From positions 992,001 through 1,056,000 of the forward strand of contig OZ244118.1 in NCBI GenBank assembly GCA_965215765.1: a stretch of 64,000 nt of DNA. Reading direction: 5' to 3'. The position numbers and the translations under genes are program-made. A model generated the notes under the pieces. It was given only the letters and a program-made list of their open reading frames with translations. It was not told the DNA's origin and ran no database searches. Source of the stretch: G965212025 sp965215765 (GTDB lineage Bacteria; Pseudomonadota; Gammaproteobacteria; Poriferisulfidales; Oxydemutatoraceae). How positions within the stretch are numbered: the first letter of the stretch is position 1; each line of letters starts with the position of its first letter. Positions 8,991-18,933 of this stretch are shown here, piece by piece.

Positions 8991-9681
8991 CGGCGGTGTA
9001 AATCACGCTTCCTTTGCCCCCTTTGGTGACTACCAGGGCACTGACTTCTTTTCTCAGTGCTTCCGTATCCATCTGGCATTTCCCTTTAATCATGTGAAGC
9101 TCGTAGTCATTGCAGGCGAGCCATTCGGCGCGTTTGATAAAAGACAGCAGTTCCTCTCCGGAAAACAGCGGGACTCCCTGACCCGGATCAAAGAGAAACG
9201 GTATGCCTTTGTCGGCAAGTTCGTTGGCGTGTGCGAGCATCCCTTCGCGACCGGCGGGAGACAGCAAGGCGATTTCATGGTCTCCATGTTCCGGCATGTG
9301 CGCCAGATGAGACTGCTGCATGGCACCGGGATGGAAAGCCGTGATTTGGTTATTGTCCAAGTCAGTCAATATGAAGGCGCGTGCCGTGACGGCATCATTT
9401 GCCGTAAAAAGATGGTCGCAATCCACGCCGGATTTTCGTAGCCTTCCCATGTAGTCTTGGAAATCACTGCCTACCGAGCCGACCAAGGTGCTGTGTACGC
9501 CTAAGAGTTGCATTCCGTAAGCACTGTTGCCGGCACAGCCGCCGAAATTGTTTTTCAGCTCTGGGGCGAGAAATGACACGTTCAGAATGTGTAACTCTTC
9601 GGGTAGCAAATGGTCTTTAAATCTGCCTTCAAAGATCATGACGGTGTCAAATGCCAGCGAACCACTGATTATTGCCTTCAT
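8740..9681 (-). CDS. PfkB-family carbohydrate/nucleoside kinase (adenosine-kinase-like)
   Basis: A ribokinase-fold kinase of 313 residues. The N-terminus SGSLAFDTVMIFEGRF and the first PfkB-type region with NFGGCAGNSAYGMQLLG are typical of the adenosine-kinase-like branch. The second signature DPTGCGDAHRAGLIFGLL near residue 247 contains the anion hole and catalytic Asp (normally DPTGAGDA). The substrate cannot be fixed from sequence: adenosine, ribose or another sugar are possible. The gene is convergent with the HAD hydrolase, and a copy of its last 250 coding bases has been duplicated downstream. The next gene on the same strand, truB, ends 23 bases upstream of its start. Confidence 0.88.
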   Translation of the reverse strand: MKAIISGSLAFDTVMIFEGRFKDHLLPEELHILNVSFLAPELKNNFGGCAGNSAYGMQLLGVHSTLVGSVGSDFQDYMGRLRKSGVDCDHLFTANDAVTARAFILTDLDNNQITAFHPGAMQQSHLAHMPEHGDHEIALLSPAGREGMLAHANELADKGIPFLFDPGQGVPLFSGEELLSFIKRAEWLACNDYELHMIKGKCQMDTEALRKEVSALVVTKGGKGSVIYTADEEFHVPVAAPHRIVDPTGCGDAHRAGLIFGLLHKLDWETAGRIASLMGTLNVEQSGTQSYSFTPEEFSERFRNSFGFSPWED

Positions 9682-9704
9682 TTTTCTGTTTTCCTGTTTT
9701 TTTA

Positions 9705-10601
9705 TTACGCTTCAGAGCAAAGCGTGTAAAGGCGCTTTGCCCGGATTGTGTTGCTTTTGCAAGCTGTGGCCAGCCCCATGAAGCTACCCCCGGGCTCGTA
9801 AAGCCGTTGCAATCCAGAGACAGCACCGTGCCTCACCTCTACTTCCTGACCCTGCCGCAGACGGTCACGTTGCCCGGTGTCTACGAGGATGGCAGGAAAA
9901 ATGGCAAGTGGTGCGTCCACGGGGAGTATATATTGGCGCAAAAGCTGCCGCGCATTTACCATCGGATCAAGGAGCCGGGCACCATCCAGTGCATCTCGAA
10001 CAGAAAAGGCTCCAACGTTCAGTCTTTCCAGAGACAACAGGTGTGCCACGGTTCCCAGTGCCTGACCCATGTCTTCAGCGAGTGTGCGGATGTAAGTACC
10101 TTTGGAGCAATGCACTCTTAGGCAAAATCCATTTTCTCCGATGCTGTGCAAGCAAATATCGTGGATCGTGACGGTACGCGGCTTGCGCTGTACCACTTGC
10201 TTCGCACGGGCATATTTATACAGGCTTTTGCCTTGGACCTTCACTGCTGAGTACATGGGCGGCAATTGCGTTTGCTTGCCGCCAAACTTTTCGCAAAGTG
10301 CCAAGAGGGTTTCCCGATCCGGAAGCTGCCAGGGTCTTTCTTCAATCACTTTGCCCAGCGCGTCGCCGGTGTCGGTTTTCGTTCCAAGACGCAGACAGGC
10401 AAGATAGGTTTTTTCCATGCCCAAAAGGACGTCAAGCGACTTGACTCCTTCACCTATGCCCAAGATGAGTAATCCTGTGGCGGCAGGATCCAGCGTCCCG
10501 CCATGACCGGTTTTTCTGCCACCACAGAGTCTTTTGACAACGGCAACCACTTTTGCGGACGTCCAGTTGTATGGCTTGTTGACCAGTAATATCCCGTTCA
10601 T
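9705..10601 (-). CDS. truB: tRNA pseudouridine-55 synthase
   Basis: This enzyme isomerises U55 to pseudouridine in the T-loop of elongator tRNAs. The N-terminus GILLVNKPYNWTSAKVV and the catalytic block GHGGTLDPAATGLLILGIGEG (nucleophile Asp in LDP) are diagnostic. Further family motifs are PPMYSAVKVQGKSLYKYAR and CSKGTYIRTLAEDMG. The length of 298 is normal. It follows infB on the minus strand, as in the gammaproteobacterial infB-rbfA-truB order, but rbfA is not recognisable in the gap before it, and rpsO does not follow. Confidence 0.95.
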   Translation of the reverse strand: MNGILLVNKPYNWTSAKVVAVVKRLCGGRKTGHGGTLDPAATGLLILGIGEGVKSLDVLLGMEKTYLACLRLGTKTDTGDALGKVIEERPWQLPDRETLLALCEKFGGKQTQLPPMYSAVKVQGKSLYKYARAKQVVQRKPRTVTIHDICLHSIGENGFCLRVHCSKGTYIRTLAEDMGQALGTVAHLLSLERLNVGAFSVRDALDGARLLDPMVNARQLLRQYILPVDAPLAIFPAILVDTGQRDRLRQGQEVEVRHGAVSGLQRLYEPGGSFMGLATACKSNTIRAKRLYTLCSEA

Positions 10602-11001
10602 TATTCAAGAAAAATTCTTTTTAGACACATACAAGGCAGGCAAGCTGTTCGAGCGTTGTACTGTGAGTTGCTTTTCTGCTGCTACAGAGCGTTGCCGACT
10701 CAGCGAGCGGCTTTTGTGAAATGCCTTCAGACTCCACACTGCCTCTCAGGAGGTGATGATGATTCGATGCGACCCGGAGGGAACAGCTTTCCCGGGATTT
10801 TGTTGTAACCGGATTTGCTGGAGACGGAAGCCGCCTTTGTGGAAGCCCTGTCCAAGGGCGTAAACCAGCAGCAGTATTCATGAGTTCCCCATAGCTGCTT
10901 CGGGAACTCCCGTCACAAGGTTCCTGTGTAGTAAAAGAGACGAAATTCTTTGCGCTTCATTGGTGGTCGTTCTGACACCATGCCCGCTATCGTGAGACGC
11001 G
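10602..11001. other. 400-base gap between infB and truB; expected rbfA not recognisable
   Basis: All three minus-strand frames were read here. The longest frame (10621-10881, 86 residues) has no RbfA features, and none of the frames shows the DPR...V-T-I or R-x-x-P-x-L-x-F patterns of RbfA. A 22-codon frame starting MVSERPPMKRKEF lies just after infB. I see no gene here, and no clear terminator. Confidence 0.6.
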
Positions 11002-13488
11002 CTACAGGGTTTTTTCCATTCTGATGTGCTCAAACGACATAATCCTGTCGCCGGCCTGAATATCCTGATAGTTTTTGATGGCAATGCCGCATTCTGTTCC
11101 GGAGGTGACTTCCTTGACGTCATCCCGGAAGTGACGCAGGGATTCGAGTGCGCCTTCATAAATGGTTTCGCTGGCACGCAAAACACGTACCTTGCCACCT
11201 TGTTGAACCGCTCCTTCTGTGACTTGGCAGCCAGCGACCAGCCCGTATACCGAACTCGGGAAAATGTCTTTGACCAAAGCGTATCCCAGAACCTTCTCCT
11301 TGTAGACGGGATCCAAAGCTTCCAGCAGTATTTCTCGCACACTGTCCAGTGCTTCGTAGATGATGTTGTGAAAGAGCAACGACACTCCCATCTCTCTTGC
11401 CAAGACCCGAGCTTGTGTGTCGGCGCGCACTCTGAAGCCAATAACGGTCGCTTTGGAGGTGGCGGCAAGGTTGACGTCTGATTCTGTAATTCCGCCAATT
11501 CCGGAAGCGATGATTTTCGTTTCAATTTCGTCGTTCCGTAAAGCGGTGAACGCCACGTGCAACGCTTCAGCACTCCCTTTGACATCCGCTTTGACCAACA
11601 AAATCAGCGACTTCTTCTTTCGTCTTTCCATGGTTTTGAATATGTCTTCGGCCAGCACACTGCCAGTTTGCGAAAGTTTTCTGGCTCTTTTTTTCTTCTT
11701 TCTGAAATCCGACACTTCGTTGGCGACTCGCTCACTGTCGACGACGTTCATTTCGTCACCAGCTTCCGGCGGCCCGGAAAGTCCAAGTACTACGACCGGG
11801 GTGGATGGCAACGCCTCCTTCAAGGTCTTTCCGTGTTCATTGCTCAGGGTGCGCACTTTGCCGGATACGCTGCCACACAACATGACGTGTGAGGGCTTCA
11901 GGCAACCGCTTTGTACCAGTACTGTGGCTACCGCACCGCGACCCCTTTCCAGGGAGGACTCGACAACGACCCCACGGGCGTTTCCGGCAATCGGGGCTTC
12001 CAGCTCCATGACTTCAGATTGCAACAAAATTGCTTCCATCAATGCGTCTATGCCCTTTCCGGTCGTTGCCGAAGTCTCCACGAAAAGATTTTTGCCGCCC
12101 CAGCTTTCCGAAACGATTTCGTGTTTTGCCAGCTCTGCTTTGACTTTTTCCGGATCGCAGCTTTCCCTGTCGATTTTATTGAGGGCAACGATTATCGGAA
12201 CCTTTGCTTCCTGGGCGTGGGTAATGGCTTCTACGGTTTGCGGCTTGACTCCATCGTCGGCGGCTACGACCAATACCACAATATCAGTCACTTTTGCCCC
12301 TCGGGCACGCATGGAACTGAACGCCGCATGTCCTGGTGTGTCCAGAAAAGTAACCAGTTTTTTTGAGCCTCTGTATTCATAAGACAGTTGGTATGCCCCG
12401 ATATGCTGGGTGATGCCGCCGGATTCGGAGCCTGCAGTATTGGATTTGCGTAGCTTGTCCAGCAAGGAGGTCTTGCCATGATCGACGTGCCCCATGACCG
12501 TTATCACCGGAGGTCTTGGCACTAGTTTTTCCGTGTTCTTGGCCAGTGTCAGGTTGAATTTTTCCTCCACATCCATTTCCGTGATGGGTAGGGCAACGTG
12601 TCCCAACTCTTCGACGACCAGCACGGCAGTATCCTGGTCCAGGGACTGATTAATCGTGACCATAACCCCCATTCCCATCATTTGCTTGGTCAGTTCCGAA
12701 GCTTTCATGGCCAGTTTTTCAGCCAGTCTCGTAACATCGATGGTTCCCGGAATCTGGACTTCACGCTTGACCGGGCTGGTCGGAAGCTCAAATTGATGCA
12801 CTTGCGCCGAATACACTCGCGACCCGGCACGCTTTATTCTTGGTCTTCTTCTTTTGGCTTTTTCCAGCTCCATATTCAGTTTGAGGCGGCCTTTCGTTGG
12901 TTCCTTTTTGCCTGCAGGCTTCCTCGTTTCCTTGGCCGATTGCGGTTTGGACGTTCTTGATGCGGCTGCCTGCTTCTCTTTCGGGTCAGGTTTGGTGCGG
13001 GCTTTTTTCTCGTCAACGGGCGATGCCTCGGTTTCTTTTGCTTCGCTGGCCTCCAGCGTGGCGGCTTCCTCGGCAGCTTTGGCAGTGTCGGAAACTGCGT
13101 CCATAAGACTTTCCGGTTTCGGATCCGTGGTTGCTTCGGGCGAGACGGTTGCTGCTTCAACGGTAACTTCTGGTTCGGTGCTTATGGGTTCAGGTAGTGG
13201 TTCTGGCTCGGGTATCGGTTTTGGCAGGTTCCTGGATTTGATGGTTTCCACCATGACCGTTCCCGACCCGGCCTTGCCACTTAACTTGATTTTGGTCATG
13301 ACAGTCTTGCGGCGCACATGACCGCCCCGTGGCGCAGACTTAATGACCGATGCGATCAGTTGGCTCTTTTCTGCCTGACTGATGCTGTCTTTTGCGTTTT
13401 TCCCTTCTATGCCAGCTTCTTCAAGCCTCTTCAGTAACTCTTCTACTGGTTTATTAAGCAGTTTTGAAAGCTTCTCAAGTGTTTCCAT
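11002..13488 (-). CDS. infB: Translation initiation factor IF-2
   Basis: The GTPase that brings fMet-tRNA to the 30S subunit and promotes subunit joining. The N-terminal IF2_N module (LEKLSKLLNKPVEELLKRLE) is followed by a long low-complexity A/E/K/P-rich linker and a second IF2_N domain near residue 245. The G domain has GHVDHGKTSLLD (G1), LDTPGHAAF (G3) and NKID (G4). Two beta-barrel domains and the initiator-tRNA-binding C-terminus complete it. The ATG at 13488 was chosen because the IF2_N domain begins there and AGGA lies upstream. A TTG at 13542, overlapping nusA, would add 18 residues. It belongs to the rimP-nusA-infB operon. Confidence 0.95.
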   Translation of the reverse strand: METLEKLSKLLNKPVEELLKRLEEAGIEGKNAKDSISQAEKSQLIASVIKSAPRGGHVRRKTVMTKIKLSGKAGSGTVMVETIKSRNLPKPIPEPEPLPEPISTEPEVTVEAATVSPEATTDPKPESLMDAVSDTAKAAEEAATLEASEAKETEASPVDEKKARTKPDPKEKQAAASRTSKPQSAKETRKPAGKKEPTKGRLKLNMELEKAKRRRPRIKRAGSRVYSAQVHQFELPTSPVKREVQIPGTIDVTRLAEKLAMKASELTKQMMGMGVMVTINQSLDQDTAVLVVEELGHVALPITEMDVEEKFNLTLAKNTEKLVPRPPVITVMGHVDHGKTSLLDKLRKSNTAGSESGGITQHIGAYQLSYEYRGSKKLVTFLDTPGHAAFSSMRARGAKVTDIVVLVVAADDGVKPQTVEAITHAQEAKVPIIVALNKIDRESCDPEKVKAELAKHEIVSESWGGKNLFVETSATTGKGIDALMEAILLQSEVMELEAPIAGNARGVVVESSLERGRGAVATVLVQSGCLKPSHVMLCGSVSGKVRTLSNEHGKTLKEALPSTPVVVLGLSGPPEAGDEMNVVDSERVANEVSDFRKKKKRARKLSQTGSVLAEDIFKTMERRKKKSLILLVKADVKGSAEALHVAFTALRNDEIETKIIASGIGGITESDVNLAATSKATVIGFRVRADTQARVLAREMGVSLLFHNIIYEALDSVREILLEALDPVYKEKVLGYALVKDIFPSSVYGLVAGCQVTEGAVQQGGKVRVLRASETIYEGALESLRHFRDDVKEVTSGTECGIAIKNYQDIQAGDRIMSFEHIRMEKTL

Positions 13489-13525
13489 GCTGTTTTGTTG
13501 TCCTGATGTTTCGGTTGAAGCGCGA

Positions 13526-15028
13526 CTACTCGTCTTCTTCAAACCATGGCGCTCTGGCGGTCATGATCAACCTTTCTGCATTCTCTCTGTCAATTCCTTC
13601 AATCTCCAACAGTTCGTCTACGGATTGTCCCGCAAGGCCTTCCACCGTGAGGACACCGTGCATGGCGAATCTTCTTGCCATGTCCTTGTCAATCCCCTCT
13701 AATTCGGTCAGGTTCAGCGTTTCTTTTGGCTGCTCAAGTTCGCCGGACATGGCCAGCAGGAAAAGCACGTGGTTGGCGCGCTCGTGCAGAGCGGTGCAGG
13801 TTTCCTTGTCAATCCCTTCGATTTGCAACAACTCTTCCGGATCAGCGTAAGCGATTTCCTCAATGGTGGTGAAATTTTCATCCACGAGGATTGCAGCAAA
13901 AGTCTCGTCAATTTCTAGTTTGTCTGCAAACAATTTCTGGCGGTCTTCCAGCTCCTGCTCCCGCTTCTGGTTCGATTGCTCCTCATTCATTACTGTCAAT
14001 TCCCACCCGGTGAGTTGACTGGCAAGTCGCACATTTTGGCCGCCACGTCCGATAGCTTTCGCCAGTTTGTCTTCTTCCACGACGATTTCCATTTTCCTTT
14101 TTTCTTCGTCGGTTCGGACATAGACAACCGCAGCCGGTGCCATGGCACTGGTGACATAGTTGGCTAGATTTTCATTCCAGGTAATGATGTCGATGCGCTC
14201 GCCAGCCAGTTCATTGGACACCGCCTGAACGCGCGATCCGCGCATGCCAACACAAGCACCTACCGGGTCAAGGCGCGGGTCATTGGACGTGACTGCCAGC
14301 TTGGCGCGCAAACCCGGGTCGCGCGCTGCCGAAATGATCTCTATCGCACCCTGCCCAATTTCCGGAACCTCAACTCTGAACAACTCAATCAGGAATTCAG
14401 GTGCCGTACGAGACAGCACCAATTCTGCTCCCTTGCCTTCATCGCGGACGGATTGCAAGTAAGCGCGCATTCTTTCGCCGGAGCGCACAATTTCCCGGGG
14501 AATGCATAGATCCCGTGGAATAAATGCCTCAACGTTGTGTTCCAGCTCAAGGTGAATGCCCGGGTTCGGTCCGCCCCGCTCGTCACGTTTCACCGTGCCC
14601 ATCACCAGTGAGCCTATCTTGCTGCTGTATATTTCAGCCACCCGGGAGCGTTCCGCCTCACGTATTTTTTGGGCAATGACCTGCTTGGCGGCGTGTGCGT
14701 AAATTCTTCCGGAAGGAACATTGCTGATCTCTTCTTCTATGTATTCCCCGACTTTGGTATCAGGGTGTTCTTTTTTTGCGTATGACCGTAGGGTGTGCCG
14801 TTCTGGCGTCTCGAATTCCTCGTCATCATCGCCCATGACGAGCCAGCGACGATAGGCTTTCACAGATCCGTCCGTTCGATTGACGTCGACTCTGAAGTCT
14901 TTTTCCTGCCCGTGCCTGCGCTTCAAGGCAGCTGCCAAACCCTCTTCCATGGCATCGAATAATTCGTCTTTGCTGAGACCTTTTTCGTTGCACACCGATT
15001 CCATTATGTGAAATATTTCCTTGTTCAT
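13526..15028 (-). CDS. nusA: Transcription termination/antitermination factor NusA
   Basis: An RNA-polymerase-binding factor for pausing, termination and antitermination. It has the N-terminal polymerase-binding domain (residues 1-130), an S1 domain (GSLVMGTVKRDERGG), two KH domains (PVGACVGMRGSRVQAVSNELAGE; LAKAIGRGGQNVRLASQLTGWEL), and two C-terminal acidic helix-hairpin-helix repeats around ILVDENFTTIEEIAYAD...LLQIEGID and LLEIEGIDRENAE. The length of 500 is like E. coli (495). The start ATG overlaps the rimP stop (ATGA), so translation is coupled. A short gap leads to infB. Confidence 0.97.
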   Translation of the reverse strand: MNKEIFHIMESVCNEKGLSKDELFDAMEEGLAAALKRRHGQEKDFRVDVNRTDGSVKAYRRWLVMGDDDEEFETPERHTLRSYAKKEHPDTKVGEYIEEEISNVPSGRIYAHAAKQVIAQKIREAERSRVAEIYSSKIGSLVMGTVKRDERGGPNPGIHLELEHNVEAFIPRDLCIPREIVRSGERMRAYLQSVRDEGKGAELVLSRTAPEFLIELFRVEVPEIGQGAIEIISAARDPGLRAKLAVTSNDPRLDPVGACVGMRGSRVQAVSNELAGERIDIITWNENLANYVTSAMAPAAVVYVRTDEEKRKMEIVVEEDKLAKAIGRGGQNVRLASQLTGWELTVMNEEQSNQKREQELEDRQKLFADKLEIDETFAAILVDENFTTIEEIAYADPEELLQIEGIDKETCTALHERANHVLFLLAMSGELEQPKETLNLTELEGIDKDMARRFAMHGVLTVEGLAGQSVDELLEIEGIDRENAERLIMTARAPWFEEDE

Positions 15029-15531
15029 GACTGCTCCTTAACCGCTTGATTCGGGTTGGCAAGTGCTTCTTTGAAACCGCGCGTATACAGCGATGCGTGG
15101 CTCACCTGGCTCATGTTGAAAGCCATGTTTTCTTCCTCGACTTTCAAAGTAAACGTTTCTTTTTCAACCGATTGAATCACACCGCGAAATTTTTTTTTGC
15201 CATCGACTTCTGCCCAACACCTGATGTTGACTTTTTGTCCCAGGTAGCGACGAAACTGTGACAGCTTGAACAGGCGACGCTCAACCCCTGGAGAGGACAC
15301 TTCCAGCAGGTACGAACCAGGAAGCATTTCGCTATCCTCCAAAGCAGCACCAATGTGGGAGCTAGCTGCCTCGCAGTCTTTCACAGTCACGCCATCCGGA
15401 CGATCAATGTAGACGCTCAGCTTTGGCCGCCTGCCGTAACGGTCAATGCTGAGTCCCCAACACTCGCAGCCTAATGCTTCCACAGTGTGTTCAAGTAGCT
15501 TGCTCAACTGTTTGCTGTTCAACTCCCCCAT
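15025..15531 (-). CDS. rimP: Ribosome maturation factor RimP
   Basis: A 30S assembly factor of 168 residues. The N-terminal alpha/beta domain contains LGCECWGLSIDRYGRRPKLSVYIDRPDGV and DCEAASSHIGAALEDS, then the motif YLLEVSSPGVERRLFKLSQF. The C-terminal Sm-like barrel reads FRGVIQSVEKETFTLKV. The ATG at 15531 (MGELNSKQ) was chosen: GGAGGAG lies upstream, and the 13 extra codons of the longer frame are not conserved. It is the first gene of the rimP-nusA-infB operon and overlaps nusA by four bases. Confidence 0.94.
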   Translation of the reverse strand: MGELNSKQLSKLLEHTVEALGCECWGLSIDRYGRRPKLSVYIDRPDGVTVKDCEAASSHIGAALEDSEMLPGSYLLEVSSPGVERRLFKLSQFRRYLGQKVNIRCWAEVDGKKKFRGVIQSVEKETFTLKVEEENMAFNMSQVSHASLYTRGFKEALANPNQAVKEQS

Positions 15532-16596
15532 TTTGGTAAAAAACTCCTCCGGCAGCGCACAACCCGCCACTTATTGTGTTAGTTCAATGAGATGCCTGCC
15601 AGAGGCAAGCGACACTGCAACGAGTGACAACACTTCAGAGTGTCAATCGCCAAGTAAAGAAGATGCCTTAGAAAACAGACGCTGTGCTGATCTCAAGCGG
15701 TGCCCATTGTAGACAGTTTGGCGTAGTGAGGCAAGCAATCACCGTGGTGTTTGTGGTTTTTTTTATGCCGGTGCCCTCCAGGTTGCTTCTTTGTTGGCCG
15801 GTTTCCAGCGTATGCTTTAAGTCCTTATTCGGTGAGTTGACCGCGCGTATACGACCGACGTTGCACTGCACGTGGACAACAAAGCAATTCGGCCGGCATC
15901 GTCTGTAGGAGGGCAGGTGTCTGTCGCGGTCGAATGACTTTGAGCACCGCCTGCTCGTTTGGTCGCCCATGAGAAACACCTGAAGGCAGGTTGGGCTTTC
16001 TGCGTTTTGTTACTCCCCTGGCTGGTAAAATTCCAACAGGGAAGCCGTTCGAAAGAGCGGAAAGAGTCGTATGACTCGCTAATTCGTCGTGCAGTCGTTT
16101 ACAGATCGGCAGTTTTTTGTTATTATGGTGGCTAAGATTTTCGGGTGGAGTTTAATCCAGAGAATGGTCGAAACCACTAATAATTATAAGGCCTGCTTCG
16201 GAACGATTTGGTGAGCATGGTAGGTACAAATGCTCGCTTGTGGTTGTGTTGCAACGTTCTTTGGCAGCAGATTGCTGTGTAATAAGTGGATTGACGGAAC
16301 TCTCGTCCGTTTTTGTATATCAGGATTGTGAAGATTTTGGAGCGGGTAGCATAATATGAGCGTTGTAATGGTCAGGGACACACCCGGTTATTGGTTGAAG
16401 AACGAAATGCACGGAAACTGGCTGACAAAGAAAGGGGAAGTCCTTGTGTTTGTGGCTCCGTTCCAGATTTGTGTAACAGGGGAACGTGAGCCAGCAGAAT
16501 GAAGTCAGTTCCACACAAACAGCTACGGCGATTGGCAGGCAGCACCAAACAATTTGATCCGTCCGGATCGCTTTTACCAACTGGGGACAAAGAATC
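15532..16596. other. 1.06-kb stretch without a supported gene
   Basis: This lies between divergent rimP and the pentapeptide-repeat gene, so it must hold both promoters. An AT-rich segment at about 16170-16190 (TAATAATTATAAG) could be a promoter for the pentapeptide gene. Open frames here are short, without ribosome sites or recognisable motifs. No tRNA, although an initiator tRNA gene is common before rimP in related genomes. Confidence 0.5.
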
Positions 16597-18933
16597 GTGA
16601 AAAAAGAAAACGAAATTTTTGATCATTGGTACGAATCGGTTAATCAGGCCTCAGATGTTTCTCGAACAGCGATGCTGTTTTTGTTGATCGTGGCACTTTA
16701 TCTGCTGATTATGGTTTCCCAGACCGATGACATGATACTTTTGAGAGAGGAAACCGTAGAGTTGCCTCTTATGCAAATTGGCATACCAGTCGTCGTGTTC
16801 TATGCGATAGCTCCCCTGATATTTATGCTCTTGCACGTAAATTTGCTTTTGCGCTTGTCCCAGCTTGCCACGGCAGTCGTCAAATTACGTGATTTAACTT
16901 CCAGCACCATGGTGGATTCGCGTATTTCCAAGTCTTTTGCATTCGATTATTCGTACATGCTGTTGGGAACCAAGTCTTTCGAAATTAAAAGATTGGTAAT
17001 GTGCCTGGTCTTTTTTCTACAAGTGGGCGTAGTGCCGGTGACCGTGCTGTTTTTTCTTCAGATGCATTTCCTTGCTTACCAAGATGAAGGAATTACCTTT
17101 TTTCACCAGTTTGTTACTACGCTGGATTTGCTGTTCCTGGCAACATTTGCTTACAGTTTTGTCACAAAATGGAGCGGTGTGAGACCATTGGACAGGAAAG
17201 GAAAAGGGAGAGCGGTTTCTGCCATCATGCTCACTGCTGCTATATTGAAGCGTTCAGTTCCCTTCGTTCCAATTGCCCTCGTGGCTTTCTTTTCCTGGTT
17301 TATCTTGCTGGTTCCGGATGGCTACATTGAAAAGAAAGTCAATTATCCTTGGCAACAAGAGATTTCAGGCTGGATATTTACAGATTGGTGGAAAGAGCCG
17401 GATGTTGAAAGTGAATTGCCGCTGGCAGAAGGTGAAGGTGCATGGTTCTCAGGGCTGAAGAATTTTCTGACCGACAAGCCCTTGGGGGAAGTCAGGCGCT
17501 ATATTGATCTGAGTCATGCGACAATTTCGCTGCGGGATGTGTCGCCATTCATTGTTGGTGCCCTGATTCAACAAGATAACGACGCCACCCCCAAGATCCC
17601 CTGTGAACACATTGGGAAACTGAAGCTTGAGGATCGCCGTCTTCATTACGCTCGCTTTGTTGGTTCAAAATTCGAGTGTACCGAGCTAAAGAACGCCTTG
17701 ATGTCGGGGGCAGACTTGAGCGGCGCACATTTTATCGGCGCAGAGATGACCGGGACGGACTTTAGCGACGCCAATTTGAGCGGAGCCGATTTCGCTGGCT
17801 CAAACCTGAGTGGAAGTGAGTTTCGCAATGCCAATCTGAGAAATGCCTACCTGCACGGTACGAATCTGAGCTATGCCTACTTCTCCAGAGCTGATTTGAG
17901 GCATGCGCGTCTGCGCAGAGTGGATCTGCGTGGCGCCCATCTGCACGGCGCAAAGCTGAGCGATGCCGAGTTCCATCATGCGGATCTGAGCGACGCCCAA
18001 TTGCACTCTGCAGATCTCAGCAGAGCCACGTTGTTCGGTGCCAATCTGAGAAATGCCAAGCTGCACGGCACCAACTTGCACGAGGCCAATCTGAATGGTG
18101 CAAACCTGTTGAGAGCCGAGCTGCACGGCGCCAATCTGAGCTGGAGCAAGCTGCACGGTGCCAACCTGACCGAGGCTGAGTTGCATGGTGCAGACATGGC
18201 CTGGGCTGAGTTGTACGGTGCCTACATGGCCTGGGCTGAGCTGCATGGTGCAAACTTGTTTAAAGCTCAGTTGCACGGTGCAGATCTGACCGGCGTGGAG
18301 CTACACGGTGCAAACCTGCGTCTTGCCAAATTACGGGGCGCAAGCTTGGTCTATGCCGAGTTGCATGGAGCCGATCTGTTCAGAACCGAGCTGCACGGTT
18401 CAGTCCTGATTGATACCGAACTGCACGGAGCTGCCCTGACCATGGTTTCCCTGGAACACACCGATCTGAGAGGCGCGCTTCTGGGAAAACCGGAGGACGA
18501 AGAATGGGATGCCGTTTTGTCCAACATAAAAAATGGCTACGAACTAAGAGGTTTGTTCGGAAAAGTTATTGAGGAGAAATTGTCAGGTATTGAACAGGTG
18601 AGTGGTTCCGATAGAGGTATATTCCTATCATCCTCTTCAACAGCTGGAGATTGCATTTTGCATGACAATACGTGGGCTTACTGGAAAGCATCAAGTTGCA
18701 CAGAAGAAGAAGTAGGCGAAATAGTGGCGCAAAACGTCGTCAGGGTGGCGTGCAGCAATAGGTCGGTCGCAGAGATGGTCATGTATGCTGTCGAAACAAG
18801 ACCGTATGCACTCGCATTGCTGGGTGCTTTGACCCAGGCAGCTGACACTGATAAATGTACAGCACTCCAGCCATTTCACGCGAGACTTGACGGTTTGGAA
18901 AAGCTGTTCGCTCGCAGGGCGTTGGAAAAGTAA
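16597..18933 (+). CDS. Membrane-anchored pentapeptide-repeat protein
   Basis: A 778-residue protein in three parts. Residues ~20-250 contain about five hydrophobic helices (for example LFLLIVALYLLIMVSQ, VVVFYAIAPLIFMLLHVNLLL, FVPIALVAFFSWFILLV). Residues ~365-640 form a long pentapeptide-repeat (A[D/N]LXX) right-handed quadrilateral helix, with an unusually regular E-L-H-G-A/N-L variation. The last ~140 residues form a non-repeat domain with several cysteines. Similar membrane-plus-pentapeptide architectures occur in several bacteria without assigned function. The start is GTG 16597. The final 14 codons (GLEKLFARRALEK) are part of the 244-base repeat that continues downstream. Confidence 0.85.
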   Translation: MKKENEIFDHWYESVNQASDVSRTAMLFLLIVALYLLIMVSQTDDMILLREETVELPLMQIGIPVVVFYAIAPLIFMLLHVNLLLRLSQLATAVVKLRDLTSSTMVDSRISKSFAFDYSYMLLGTKSFEIKRLVMCLVFFLQVGVVPVTVLFFLQMHFLAYQDEGITFFHQFVTTLDLLFLATFAYSFVTKWSGVRPLDRKGKGRAVSAIMLTAAILKRSVPFVPIALVAFFSWFILLVPDGYIEKKVNYPWQQEISGWIFTDWWKEPDVESELPLAEGEGAWFSGLKNFLTDKPLGEVRRYIDLSHATISLRDVSPFIVGALIQQDNDATPKIPCEHIGKLKLEDRRLHYARFVGSKFECTELKNALMSGADLSGAHFIGAEMTGTDFSDANLSGADFAGSNLSGSEFRNANLRNAYLHGTNLSYAYFSRADLRHARLRRVDLRGAHLHGAKLSDAEFHHADLSDAQLHSADLSRATLFGANLRNAKLHGTNLHEANLNGANLLRAELHGANLSWSKLHGANLTEAELHGADMAWAELYGAYMAWAELHGANLFKAQLHGADLTGVELHGANLRLAKLRGASLVYAELHGADLFRTELHGSVLIDTELHGAALTMVSLEHTDLRGALLGKPEDEEWDAVLSNIKNGYELRGLFGKVIEEKLSGIEQVSGSDRGIFLSSSSTAGDCILHDNTWAYWKASSCTEEEVGEIVAQNVVRVACSNRSVAEMVMYAVETRPYALALLGALTQAADTDKCTALQPFHARLDGLEKLFARRALEK

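Noticed and set aside
10621..10881. An 86-codon minus frame as rbfA
   Set aside because: No RbfA motif; the residues (MNTAAGLRPWTGLPQRRLPS...) do not fit a KH-like fold.
17800..18276. Minus-strand frames of up to 158 codons opposite the pentapeptide gene
   Set aside because: Antisense of the regular 15-base pentapeptide repeat; compositional artefact.
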